This document shows positions 1-8,551 of a stretch of 28,114 nt of DNA, in pieces. The notes below the pieces were generated by a model that was not told the DNA's origin, made no database searches, and saw nothing but the letters and a program-made list of their open reading frames with translations. This DNA comes from Gammaproteobacteria bacterium (GTDB lineage: Bacteria > Pseudomonadota > Gammaproteobacteria > Comchoanobacterales > Comchoanobacteraceae): contig JAQWRO010000071.1 of NCBI GenBank assembly GCA_029243665.1, forward strand, positions 1 to 28,114, read 5' to 3'. Made by a program: the position numbers and the translations under genes. How positions within the stretch are numbered: position 1 is the stretch's first letter; the number at the start of each line of letters is the position of its first letter.

Positions 1-906
1 TGTCAAATAAAAAAGATCTGCTTGATAATAAAGTAGCAATCCCACCAGGAATGAGCAAATGAAAATCAAACCATATTGATAAGTCAAACACCAAACTGTA
101 GAAAGTTTTTTAGTGAACAAAAGACCTAATATGACGCCAAACAATCCTTTAGATAAATATAGCATTGACGTTGTTCCCTGATAGGTTGTGTTGATATATA
201 TAATTGGAGTTACAATATTTAAAAAAATAGCTGAAATGAAACCTATCGTAATACCTTGTGATAATAAAACTATGGCAATACTAGTTGAGTGAAGTGGTTC
301 AAATACATTCCATATTTGCTTGAACCAATCAGAACATGTCTTAGGGGTTGAATCATTCACAACATTAAAGGGTTTAACTGTAAGCCACAAAAGAAAACTA
401 TACAATAATACAAACGTACTGATAATAAAGTCAGTTTTTTTAAAACCCATATGCATAGAAAAACTTTCAATAATACTCGTTGATGCGTTACCAAAAATAG
501 CAGCACCTATGATGATTGGCAATACACGATGTATTAACTTAGGAAAATATATCATTGATAATTTAACCGTATATATTAGATAAGACGCAGCACAAAAACC
601 CATCAACAGCTCTCCACTGAAAATAACATTCTTATGAGTAGGCAGGCCAACTAGAAAAAAAGAACATGATAACATGAAAGACAATACAACAATCAGTCGA
701 TGCGCATATACACCATCCAACATATTTGAATAAAACAATAAGCCAAGCGCTGAACCTAATAAATAAACGCTATTTAAAGATCCAAAAACTGACGCTGTCA
801 TTCCATATTGGCTAGATAAAGCATTTTCAATGCCGCCAACATAAGTTATTGTTAAACCATAAATATAACACCCTATAAGGGCTATACACATCCTTATCGC
901 ATTCAA
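1..906 (-). CDS. MFS-type transporter, C-terminus beyond window edge
   Basis: An open frame runs without a stop from 906 to the left edge (302 codons), so the N-terminus is inside the window and the C-terminus is missing. The translation starts NAIRMCIALIGCYIYG and is a chain of hydrophobic segments with short polar loops. A central hydrophilic loop (around DSTPKTCSDWFKQIW) splits two helix bundles, as in the 12-helix major facilitator fold. The chosen start is TTG at 906 with an AAGGA Shine-Dalgarno 7 nt upstream; an in-frame ATG at 891 is the alternative. Motifs are too weak to name a substrate. It is an inner-membrane protein, transcribed away from the LRR gene. I am fairly sure of the MFS-like class and unsure of function. 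Confidence 0.75.
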   Translation of the reverse strand, partial: MNAIRMCIALIGCYIYGLTITYVGGIENALSSQYGMTASVFGSLNSVYLLGSALGLLFYSNMLDGVYAHRLIVVLSFMLSCSFFLVGLPTHKNVIFSGELLMGFCAASYLIYTVKLSMIYFPKLIHRVLPIIIGAAIFGNASTSIIESFSMHMGFKKTDFIISTFVLLYSFLLWLTVKPFNVVNDSTPKTCSDWFKQIWNVFEPLHSTSIAIVLLSQGITIGFISAIFLNIVTPIIYINTTYQGTTSMLYLSKGLFGVILGLLFTKKLSTVWCLTYQYGLIFICSFLVGLLLYYQADLFYLT

Positions 907-1249
907 AATAACATCCTTACTTGAACTTAACTAAACAAAACATATTCAGTCGCAAATTTACATACTTCACTTTGGAATACTAATTTTCTGAGCTTCATCC
1001 ATATTTTTAATCAATTTGAATAAAAAGGCCAGGCTAGCATTAGATTTGGTCAATTAGTCAACATTGTTATTATCTAGTAAATTTTATAAATAGTCTACAG
1101 AAAAAAATTCAGCCTTTAAACATTCATTTTAAATGCTCCAGATCATCACGTTTCAGACTCTTTTTTTGCAAGTTTAATTATTTAATGATTGAGAGATTAA
1201 GTCTATTATCCTTTTTATAAAGAAACTATACTACTTTTTTTAATTCTTT
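907..1249. other. AT-rich intergenic stretch, nothing recognised
   Basis: There is no convincing coding frame here. It carries the ribosome-binding site of the minus-strand MFS gene at its left end. TATACT at 1227-1232 could be a -10 element for the short plus-strand frame that follows, but no -35 match sits at a suitable distance. I see no strong hairpin, repeat array or RNA gene. Confidence 0.5.
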
Positions 1250-1405
1250 ATGTTTTTTACTGCTACAGATCATATGAAACTCTCTATGACTGCTGAAAAT
1301 ATTACTTTAAGATCTAAAGAGGAAACACAAGAGCAAGAACACGCATCAAAATCAGAGTTAGAGCTAAGAATGAGTCAGCTTCAAGTTGCTCCATCCAATA
1401 GCTAA
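1250..1405 (+). CDS. Possible 51-aa hydrophilic protein or gene remnant
   Basis: A short frame starts MFFTATDHMKLSMTA and continues into a charged Glu/Gln/Ser-rich segment (RSKEETQEQEHASKSELEL), ending APSNS. There is no clear Shine-Dalgarno. It lies in the same reading frame as the LRR gene at 1466 but is separated from it by two TAA codons (1403-1405 and 1454-1456). It could be a small protein, the decayed 5' part of a longer gene, or chance. No family is recognised. Confidence 0.25.
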   Translation: MFFTATDHMKLSMTAENITLRSKEETQEQEHASKSELELRMSQLQVAPSNS

Positions 1406-1465
1406 GTCACCTTACAATCATTGAAAAATTTGGCCAAATGTGTTATTGTTAAATAAAAATATGAT

Positions 1466-2452
1466 ATGACTATATTAACAACACAATACATCAATGAACA
1501 TTGCGCAAGTTTAAACATCTCTAGATTTGCACTGACTGAATTTACTATTCCTGATGGCTTTACTGAAATCGGTGTAAGTGCATTTAGCCTATGCTTTGCA
1601 TTAGAATCCATTAATATTCCTAATAGCGTTACCATGATTGGTGAAGAGGCTTTTGATGAATGTACATCACTAACAAGTATCTTTATTCCTGAAAGTGTCA
1701 ATACAATCCAAGATTGTGCTTTTGTTGACTGCACGGCTCTCACATCAATCAATATTCCAAATGGAATCACTCGGATTGGTAGAAGATCTTGGCAAAGGTG
1801 CTCATCTCTCACCTCCGTCACACTACCTGATAGCGTTACTGAAATTGATTTTGAGACTTTCGATGAATGCACTGAACTCACATCCATCAATTTCCCCGAT
1901 GGCATGACTACGATTATTGAAAGCGCTTTCATTGATTGTACCGCTCTCTTAAGTATCATTATTCCTGATAGCATGACTACGATTGGTGAAAACGCTTTTA
2001 GGAACTGTTCCTCGTTAACGAAGATTATTTGTAATAATCCTAATTTATTCACTAACCAAAACATTGATAATAGAGATCAAATACAATTCATCTCGATAAG
2101 CGATTACCTAAAAGATAATTATCAAACCCTTTTAAACGCCATAAATAATCCTCGTAATTCTTCAGAATTCAATACTAATCATGTTTCTTCTAAAGAGCTC
2201 AATCTTATCATGAAACTTCAACGAGCAGAGTATTTCCCTAATTGGGAAACCATTGCCGATACTTTTGAAGATCGTTCAATCTATCAAATACGCTCTATAT
2301 TAAGTTTCTACAATAAAACCGAGTGTTTCCCTCACGAGAATAAAGTTACAAGACTACTTCCTTTGCAGCTACGTGATACCACTATGTTCTTAAATCCAAT
2401 AGAAAATGAAATGCTCATGAGGACTACAACCTTTTTATATAGAACCACGTAG
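1466..2452 (+). CDS. BspA-type leucine-rich-repeat protein (LRR_5-like)
   Basis: The 328-aa protein has about seven tandem 23-residue repeats from residue ~21 to ~190, each of the form C-x-x-L-T-S-I-x-I-P-x-S-V-T-x-I-G-x-x-A-F. This is the BspA/Treponema-type LRR (LRR_5). The family forms a curved protein-binding scaffold and often mediates contact with host or surface proteins. There is no signal peptide: the N-terminus MTILTTQYINEHCAS is polar, so the protein is either cytosolic or exported by a leaderless route. Residues ~200-328 are a non-repeat domain I do not recognise. No good Shine-Dalgarno precedes the ATG. It stops with TAG followed directly by TGA. It stands alone next to a decayed OPR/RAP gene, an accessory context. 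The repeat assignment is solid; an effector role is inference. Confidence 0.85.
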   Translation: MTILTTQYINEHCASLNISRFALTEFTIPDGFTEIGVSAFSLCFALESINIPNSVTMIGEEAFDECTSLTSIFIPESVNTIQDCAFVDCTALTSINIPNGITRIGRRSWQRCSSLTSVTLPDSVTEIDFETFDECTELTSINFPDGMTTIIESAFIDCTALLSIIIPDSMTTIGENAFRNCSSLTKIICNNPNLFTNQNIDNRDQIQFISISDYLKDNYQTLLNAINNPRNSSEFNTNHVSSKELNLIMKLQRAEYFPNWETIADTFEDRSIYQIRSILSFYNKTECFPHENKVTRLLPLQLRDTTMFLNPIENEMLMRTTTFLYRTT

Positions 2453-2671
2453 TGAAATACAAAACACACGCTTCTTCAAACCACTCCGTTTAAGTGTATC
2501 AATTCTTAAAATATTTTTCCCAAATTGTTTTTTTTTATTGATGCACTAATTTGATCACATTTATGCCGTAAATCTTGGGATAAATACAGGCGTATTTAAA
2601 TTATAATACCCCGTAGACTTTGTATTTAATTATACTTAATTATTTTACACCATACTATATAACTACTTTAG

Positions 2672-3625
2672 CTATATCTTATATATTGGGTTAAATGCAA
2701 TTGCATTTGGATCAAGATAATTTCTTGGTTTAAACACACTTGCACTTACATTTAACTGACTTGGCATTAGATTCCTTATGAATGCTTTTTTAGCAGCATC
2801 ATCTTTTAACTCATTCCAATCTTTATAGGATGCAGCTTGTTTCTCACTTCTCACATTAAGACTTCCATCTAATGAATAATGTAAAGGCCCATGAACTTCA
2901 ATCACTAAGTTTTTGCTAGGTATATAACAATCTACACTTATAACGCCTTTAACTCCCATTCGCTTTTCTTTTTCAACAGGGATATTGCATTCATTTATGA
3001 TTCTAATGACATCTTGATGTAGTCGCGAATCAGTAATCTCATTAATTAGATCGAAACGACCCTATAAATCTATGAATGCTTTTCCTTGATACGCTTTAAT
3101 CCAAGTTAAAGCAAATAAAATTTGATTGATATGTATAGGCAAAAACGAATCCAACCCTCTGACTTGATTTATTAAAAGTTCTAATATCTCATCGTTATTA
3201 ATAAGCAACCTTGATAGAGCTAATAAACTATTTGCAATACCTTGAGCATTGAAGCTTTCAACCTTGCTTCTAACTGAGCCCATAAGATCAGCTTGTAAAC
3301 CAGGATCAAAATTACTCCAGCGTAACCCCATCTGATCTAACGCCAATAAACTATTTGCAATACCTTGGGCATCATAATTAGGCAACTAATCTGATAAAAT
3401 CTCCCATATAATGTCAAAAGTTTTAGCATTATCACGGTTAAACTGAAAACCAGCATTCCTTAAACCACAAATCATCATGTTTAGGCTGACCTGATTAAAC
3501 CATTCAGGATAATTTTTCGTTGATGCAATGTCATTGAGCAATTGTGTATAGCCATGAATGACCGTACTTTTATTACCTCGACCTTCACTTTCTCTAAATA
3601 ATTCTTGAAATATCTTTTTTTTCAT
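2672..3625 (-). pseudogene. OPR/DUF1601-like and RAP-domain protein, two in-frame amber stops
   Basis: Three collinear pieces lie in one reading frame (318 codons) interrupted only by TAG at 3386-3388 and TAG at 3062-3064, with no frameshift. Piece 1 (start 3625, MKKKIFQELF) and piece 2 hold helical repeats with the recurring signature AQGIANSLLAL, typical of octotricopeptide-like repeats (DUF1601-like in Coxiella-type bacteria). Downstream of the second TAG the frame reads on as RLHQDV...VEKEKRMG and then VDCYIPSKNLVIEVHGPLHY, the start of a RAP domain. RAP domains are linked to RNA binding and are endonuclease-like in fold. The RAP domain looks shortened: GPLHY is followed after only ~15 residues by YKDWNELK, where relatives have a longer middle segment. 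It ends in TAG at 2672-2674. The most likely reading is a decaying gene; stop readthrough is the alternative. Confidence 0.8.
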
Positions 3626-3737
3626 GTTTTTTTACCAAATTATAATTAACATAATACTAAGAGATCTATAAAGAAAACACAAAATATATAAGATTGGTCT
3701 TATATAGCTTGTGGTCTATGTGATGACTAGATTAAAT

Positions 3738-4337
3738 TTAAACAATCCAGGTAATCAAACAACTGATCACAACAGCTAATAGCATTAATAAGCCAGCAGT
3801 GATAACCCAGCGAGCCATTAGTTTTGACTTAACAATTGCTTTTGAAAGTAATGTTCCCAACCATAAACCAATACCAAACATGGTATGACAGCTTATCGTA
3901 TAAAGGATATTGTGCAGAGGTGAGACTGAATCCATGAAAAAGAAACCATGGCTAAATAATGGTGACAATACACAGAATGGAAAAAACATTAATATCCAAG
4001 CAAAAAGCAAAGTCTTCAATAAAGACACTTTGTATCTCAGGCCATGAAGAACAATTAACTCAAAAGCAATCGCATAAATAAAACCAACCGTGTAATGTGT
4101 CATCCAACCTATGGCATTTTGGTATTCCAATGCATGATACTGTGACATATCCGGTAGTATTAGATCCCCTTGGAATAAGTAGCCAACTACTTTACCAATG
4201 ATCCCCCAATCAATCGGATGACCTGTGATGAAAAAAAGAAACAATGTCCATAGATCCATAAACATCGTGGCAAAAAAACCAATGATGATGCCTCGGATAA
4301 AAATCTTTATTAATTCACTGAAAGTTAATGTATGCAT
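3738..4337 (-). CDS. DUF2938-like inner-membrane protein
   Basis: A 199-aa polytopic membrane protein. Residues near the N-terminus (GFFATMFMDLWTLFL), the GHPIDWG segment and AIGWMTHYTVGF match the layout of the DUF2938 family (GAxAxxxMDLW ... GRW ... GWxxHYxxG), a family without known function. Five or so hydrophobic segments are visible. I chose the ATG at 4337 (MHTLTF) because AGGA lies 6 nt upstream; an earlier ATG at 4364 lacks such a site. It lies downstream of the DoxX-family gene on the same strand with a short gap, so the two are probably co-transcribed. Function unknown. Confidence 0.75.
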   Translation of the reverse strand: MHTLTFSELIKIFIRGIIIGFFATMFMDLWTLFLFFITGHPIDWGIIGKVVGYLFQGDLILPDMSQYHALEYQNAIGWMTHYTVGFIYAIAFELIVLHGLRYKVSLLKTLLFAWILMFFPFCVLSPLFSHGFFFMDSVSPLHNILYTISCHTMFGIGLWLGTLLSKAIVKSKLMARWVITAGLLMLLAVVISCLITWIV

Positions 4338-4374
4338 AGAGGTTCCTAATTTAGTTATAAACATATAATCTCAT

Positions 4375-5238
4375 TTATTTAACACCCATGATTTTCAAAA
4401 CCCACTTTGGTAATGCGTATTTTGAACATAGATACTGATCAATGGAAAAGTATCCAGGACCAAAAAAGCTAAAGCATAACAATAAAGCCGCCCATAAAAC
4501 TGGATACTCCCAGCCACCACCAGCACCAGCCCATATAAAGCCATTATCAAAATGTCCGCCAAGATAAGTTGCAACCATTAAATAAATAAGCACACACAGA
4601 GAGGATAATCGAGTAAAAAAACCACAACTGACAGCAAGAGAGCCAAAAAACTCACATAACCCAGCTAATATGACAAAAAATACTGGCTGGGTTATACCCA
4701 TGCTAGCAAATGCTGCAACATCGTCACCTCTAACCATAGGACCTGCAAATAATTTTTCAGTAAAATGTGGTACCAATACTAATCCAATTAAAAGCCTTAC
4801 CATTAAAACTTGCCAATCTAATCGTTTAATATATCTTTCTTGTACTTTGCCATGACTATAGATATCTTTTTTGGAAATATCACATAAAATGGCTATCTTC
4901 ACAAGTGCTGCAATCGCTGTTGTTAAAAATACATCAAAATAATTACCTAACATTGCAATCCGCATGGCAGTTAATAACGAAAATAAAGACAATACAAATA
5001 AAAAAGATATTTTTCTAGAAACGATTTCAGTCTTAAAACAACCTAAAACCAAAACAAAAGACAAACCTAAAAATGCTAACATCCATGCGTGCAACTGAAA
5101 TTGAGCATGATCCACAAACTCATGTTGAATGGTTAGAATGAATGCTAATGTGATTAAAACGGCGTATAAAATTGATAACGAAAAGTTAATGCTAACTTTA
5201 TAGATAGGCAATGTTTGATAGTTTTTTTGTATCGACAT
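4375..5238 (-). CDS. DoxX-family inner-membrane protein
   Basis: 287 aa with two parts. The N-terminal half has about four hydrophobic segments. The C-terminal half (from ~residue 140) is a four-helix DoxX module: LMVRLLIGLVLVPHFTEKLF, then the LCEFFGSLAVSCGFFTR helix, then the GGGWEYP loop before the last helix. DoxX proteins are small quinone- or thiol-redox-associated membrane proteins whose substrates are often unclear. The start ATG at 5238 has AAGGTG 8 nt upstream. It is divergent from the MerC-like gene across only about 100 bp, which therefore must hold both promoters. Co-transcription with the DUF2938-like gene is likely. Family assignment is good; role is not established. Confidence 0.82.
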   Translation of the reverse strand: MSIQKNYQTLPIYKVSINFSLSILYAVLITLAFILTIQHEFVDHAQFQLHAWMLAFLGLSFVLVLGCFKTEIVSRKISFLFVLSLFSLLTAMRIAMLGNYFDVFLTTAIAALVKIAILCDISKKDIYSHGKVQERYIKRLDWQVLMVRLLIGLVLVPHFTEKLFAGPMVRGDDVAAFASMGITQPVFFVILAGLCEFFGSLAVSCGFFTRLSSLCVLIYLMVATYLGGHFDNGFIWAGAGGGWEYPVLWAALLLCFSFFGPGYFSIDQYLCSKYALPKWVLKIMGVK

Positions 5239-5342
5239 AATCTTGCACCTTAAACAGAAACAGTTTACAGTATAGTATAAATATAAAAATAATTAATCTT
5301 TAAACTTTGAAATCACAACTAAATTCTATTATTATATTACTT

Positions 5343-5735
5343 ATGCAAAATATCAGAACAACTGCATCGAATGGTGTAACTTTTCTAGCAGCCTTAATAC
5401 CGGTTTTCAAATCATGTCCGCCTTGCCCTATTTGCATGCCAAAATATGCAGCTCTTTTTGCATTTTTTGGACTTGAGCTAGCTGACTATAGTCAGTATTT
5501 AATTCCATTAATACTCGTTTCAATGATGATTTCCTTATCATCCATGTATAGCCAAATCTTAAAAAATAATTTAACATCGATTCCTTTTTATATCGCATCA
5601 ATCTCTTCTGTCATTTTATTAGCATCAAAGTTTTATTTTGATAACTCAATGCTTTCGATCATTGCCATGGCAGGAATTTTTTATGCAATTTTTTCTCATT
5701 ACGCTAATTTAAGAAAAGTTTCTTGTAATTGCTAA
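5343..5735 (+). CDS. Small membrane protein with MerC-like cysteine motif
   Basis: A 130-aa protein with about four hydrophobic helices. The first helix region carries SCPPCPICMPKYAALFAFFG, cysteines at residues 25, 28 and 31, resembling the Cys-Pro motif of MerC/MerT-type metal-uptake proteins. The C-terminus ends Cys-Asn-Cys (128, 130). These cysteines suggest soft-metal or thiol chemistry at the inner membrane, which is inference. I use ATG 5343, giving a MerC-like N-terminus; an in-frame TTG at 5307 would add 12 residues. Neither start has a clear Shine-Dalgarno. The stop almost touches the start of the next gene, so the two form a unit. It could also be an unrelated small membrane protein. 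Confidence 0.65.
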   Translation: MQNIRTTASNGVTFLAALIPVFKSCPPCPICMPKYAALFAFFGLELADYSQYLIPLILVSMMISLSSMYSQILKNNLTSIPFYIASISSVILLASKFYFDNSMLSIIAMAGIFYAIFSHYANLRKVSCNC

Positions 5736-5755
5736 ACCTCATAAATAAATTTTCC

Positions 5756-7735
5756 ATGATAGAACCCTGTTGTATTGAACAAAAAAAAACAAACGATTCG
5801 TTGTTAACTCGATCAGTTATTATTATTCTTGCTGGTTTATTAATCACCATACCTATTTTTGAAACCATTACACTATCATTTTGGTCTGGTTATTTGTTTT
5901 TTATAGCTTCAACCATTTTCATAGGGACATCTATATATCTAGATTTTCCTGATTACATAGGATTTATTTCTTTATTAACTTTTTTAGCCGCGAGCATATT
6001 GGTCATATCACTTTATCCTTTAAGTTTAATGAGCACTTTATTACTTGCAATATCGATACCCAGCAGTGTGTTGAGCTTATTTGTTAAGAACGAAAAAATC
6101 CAAAAGACATTATTAAAGATGCTATTTCGTTATTCACCAGAAAAAAATGAAAGTGAAGCTAATTCCTATTTTGAGCTTCCTTCTACAAGGAAATTAATTT
6201 TAATGTATGTAGTTATTTGTTGGACAACTTCTTTTGCAAGTTTCTTTCCTGCATTTAATGCAATTTATTCAATTATCATTCAAGAAACTTTTTTGATATA
6301 CGGCTCATATGGCATTTCTAATCATTTTCTTCATACCATGCAATCTAAACTCTTACCGCATAATCACCAATCGATTAACTTGCATAAAATTATTGTAGGC
6401 ACGGTGTTAAAAATAGAACAAAGAATTTTAATTCCTGCAAGCGCCACTGCATTGGAAGTTTGTCAAATTGATGACAATCAATCTGAAAAAAGAATCGACA
6501 TAGATATAGGAGAAACTATTCCTAATAATACTTTTGTTCACTCTGGCAAAATTATTTTTAATGAATCTTACCAAAGCACTACGCATACCGAACAAAGAAA
6601 CCAATCAGAAAACAAAGATCACAAACTTAACTTTATACTGATGACAACATTTACTTTTAGCCTTATCATGGCTACTTATAACGGCATCTTACTTGGATCG
6701 GCAGCAATTGGACTCAAGTATTTAGCAACAAATCTGATTGTGGCTTGTCCCTGTATATTCTTTACAGTTAAAGCGATTTTTAATAACAAACTATTACATT
6801 GGATTACACAAAATACAAATATAGAATTTAATAAAATGCCAAACTCAGGCAAACCTAATATCATGATTTTTGATAGAACACATACGCTCTATGAAGAAGA
6901 TCCTAACAATCCTAAAGGTGCATATATACTTAATAAAAATGCAATTCCCTTACTTAATAACCTTAGAGTCAATGGCATTACTTGTTATATTTTAAGTGGA
7001 CATTCAGATAAAGCACATTTAAAAAAATGTATTCGAGAATTAAAAGACGTCGTATCAAAAGATCATATTATTTTTGATGATACATTTCATGATCCCGATG
7101 TATCTCATAAAAAAGAAGTTGTTAAAAATCTTCAGTTATATGGGAGGGTTGATCAGCCCAAAAGCCTACTTATTCGAATTAAGTGCTACATACAAAATCT
7201 ATTTTCAATGAATATTGTTGGGATGATTGGTGATGGTCAAAACGATGTAGAAGCTATGATACAATCTGATTTTGCTGTTAGTATTTCAAGAGATATTTCA
7301 AATACTGACAATGACGTACTCAAAGCCGCAAACTTTAATACAAGCCAAGAAAATCTGTTTGAAATATACAATTTAATAGAAGCTATCGATACAACTACTT
7401 GGTATAGTCATACGTTTATGACTGTTGGCTTTTTTATAAATATTTCCATGTTAATTATAACCAATGGTTTTATTCCGTCTTTAGCTTTTATTTCAAGCTC
7501 TACAGCATGTATTTTTATGCCGTTTGTTTGTATTTCGATAATGGGTATTTCTACACTGATTGATCTCAACGTAAATGTTTTAAAAAGTCTTAACGTAGTC
7601 CCAATAAATGATTACTGTCGCGTAACAAAGGCTCTTACCTTTGCGAATAATAAAAATTGTAAGTGTTGTCAACATCGTAGCGATGAACAATCAAACAACG
7701 AATTTACAAATTCAATGTATCCTAAAAAAAACTAA
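5756..7735 (+). CDS. Degenerate P1B-type ATPase-like membrane protein without N-domain
   Basis: 659 aa from ATG 5756 (MIEPCC); an in-frame TTG at 5729 would overlap the previous gene. The plan is that of a heavy-metal P-type ATPase: N-terminal helices, an actuator-like segment, a membrane Cys-Pro-Cys (ACPCIFF, 331-333), a phosphorylation-like site (FDRTHTLYE, D373), a P-domain ending in GDGQND (492-497), and C-terminal helices. Key residues are off: DKTGT reads DRTHT and the actuator TGE reads IGE (251-253). The stretch from D373 to GDG is only ~119 residues and goes straight into P-domain sequence (AIPLLNNLRVNGITCYILSG), so the nucleotide-binding domain is missing. Extra cysteines sit at both ends (CC at 5-6; CKCC at 635-638). 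The frame is intact over 2 kb, so it is probably expressed. It may be a non-pumping metal sensor, chaperone or partner of the MerC-like protein. Confidence 0.75.
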   Translation: MIEPCCIEQKKTNDSLLTRSVIIILAGLLITIPIFETITLSFWSGYLFFIASTIFIGTSIYLDFPDYIGFISLLTFLAASILVISLYPLSLMSTLLLAISIPSSVLSLFVKNEKIQKTLLKMLFRYSPEKNESEANSYFELPSTRKLILMYVVICWTTSFASFFPAFNAIYSIIIQETFLIYGSYGISNHFLHTMQSKLLPHNHQSINLHKIIVGTVLKIEQRILIPASATALEVCQIDDNQSEKRIDIDIGETIPNNTFVHSGKIIFNESYQSTTHTEQRNQSENKDHKLNFILMTTFTFSLIMATYNGILLGSAAIGLKYLATNLIVACPCIFFTVKAIFNNKLLHWITQNTNIEFNKMPNSGKPNIMIFDRTHTLYEEDPNNPKGAYILNKNAIPLLNNLRVNGITCYILSGHSDKAHLKKCIRELKDVVSKDHIIFDDTFHDPDVSHKKEVVKNLQLYGRVDQPKSLLIRIKCYIQNLFSMNIVGMIGDGQNDVEAMIQSDFAVSISRDISNTDNDVLKAANFNTSQENLFEIYNLIEAIDTTTWYSHTFMTVGFFINISMLIITNGFIPSLAFISSSTACIFMPFVCISIMGISTLIDLNVNVLKSLNVVPINDYCRVTKALTFANNKNCKCCQHRSDEQSNNEFTNSMYPKKN

Positions 7736-7748
7736 TACGAAAGATTAG
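7724..7748 (-). terminator. Candidate terminator of the trp operon
   Basis: On the minus strand CTAAT and ATTAG form a 5-bp stem with a 7-nt loop, followed by eight T residues. It lies about 30 bp past the trpA stop and overlaps the end of the convergent ATPase-like gene. The stem is short and AT-rich, so strength is uncertain. Confidence 0.45.
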
Positions 7749-7780
7749 AATCAAATCGATTGTTACTAAATCTAAATAGC

Positions 7781-8551
7781 CTAATGCCCTATTGTATTAA
7801 GTAATTGCTTAGCAAAGGCAAGCATATGACCTAGTCCTTGTTTATCTAAGATATCCATTAATTGACTACCGACCACAACCCCATCCGCGACAGCACCAAC
7901 TTTTTTTGCATCTTGAATAGAGGCAATACCAAAACCAGCTACGATAGGTATTTTTGGAACAAAAGTTTTTAAGCTTAATAGTTTTTCTTCTAAATCATTT
8001 GGCAATTGGTCTTGAATGCCAGTCACCCCTAACCTAACAATATAATATATGAAATCAGGCGCCAATGCATGATAATAATTAAGCCTTGTAACTGATGTTG
8101 TTGGCGATGCTAATAAAGCAAAAGATAGACCAATTTTTTTAGCATAACTGTAAATGTCATGCCCCATTTCAAGTGGCAAATCGAGAATCAATATACCATC
8201 TGCCCCCACTTTTTTAGCATCATCTAAAAAGTTCTTGTAACCATAAGCTAAAATTGGGTTTAAATAACTAAATAACATAATAGGTGTTTGACAGTTAAGC
8301 GCGCGTATAGATTTTATTTCATCTAAGACAGTCTTAACTGTTACATGATTATGAATGGCAATGCTAGCTGCACACTGATTGATGGGGCCATCGGCAATTG
8401 GGTCCGAAAATGGGATCCCAACTTCTATCAAATCTGCACCTAACTGAGCCAGCCCAAGAATGGCCTCCCTGGATATAGACACGGAAGGAAACCCTGACAT
8501 CACAAAAGGGATGAATAATGTATTATTTTTTGCAAACAGTGTTTTAATCAT
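7781..8551 (-). CDS. trpA: Tryptophan synthase alpha subunit
   Basis: 256 aa, normal for TrpA. It cleaves indole-3-glycerol phosphate to indole and glyceraldehyde 3-phosphate and channels indole to TrpB. The catalytic Glu lies in IEVGIPFSDP and the catalytic Asp in the same stretch that ends PIADGP. GFGI and the GVVVGSQL phosphate-binding segment near the C-terminus are present. The ATG overlaps the trpB stop as ATGA, pointing to translational coupling. It is the last gene of the nine-gene operon. The catalytic residues look intact, so an active enzyme is expected. Confidence 0.98.
   Translation of the reverse strand: MIKTLFAKNNTLFIPFVMSGFPSVSISREAILGLAQLGADLIEVGIPFSDPIADGPINQCAASIAIHNHVTVKTVLDEIKSIRALNCQTPIMLFSYLNPILAYGYKNFLDDAKKVGADGILILDLPLEMGHDIYSYAKKIGLSFALLASPTTSVTRLNYYHALAPDFIYYIVRLGVTGIQDQLPNDLEEKLLSLKTFVPKIPIVAGFGIASIQDAKKVGAVADGVVVGSQLMDILDKQGLGHMLAFAKQLLNTIGH

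Noticed and set aside
320..583. 87-codon plus-strand frame inside the MFS gene
   Set aside because: It lies opposite a longer open frame with membrane-protein character and has no ribosome-binding site or family features.
1402..2064. 220-codon minus-strand frame opposite the LRR repeats
   Set aside because: It is antisense to a clear repeat protein; its own apparent repeats only mirror the LRR periodicity.
3062..3388. Amber recoding as a genome-wide feature
   Set aside because: TAG is also used as a normal stop here, for example at the LRR gene (TAG followed by TGA), so general reassignment is unlikely.
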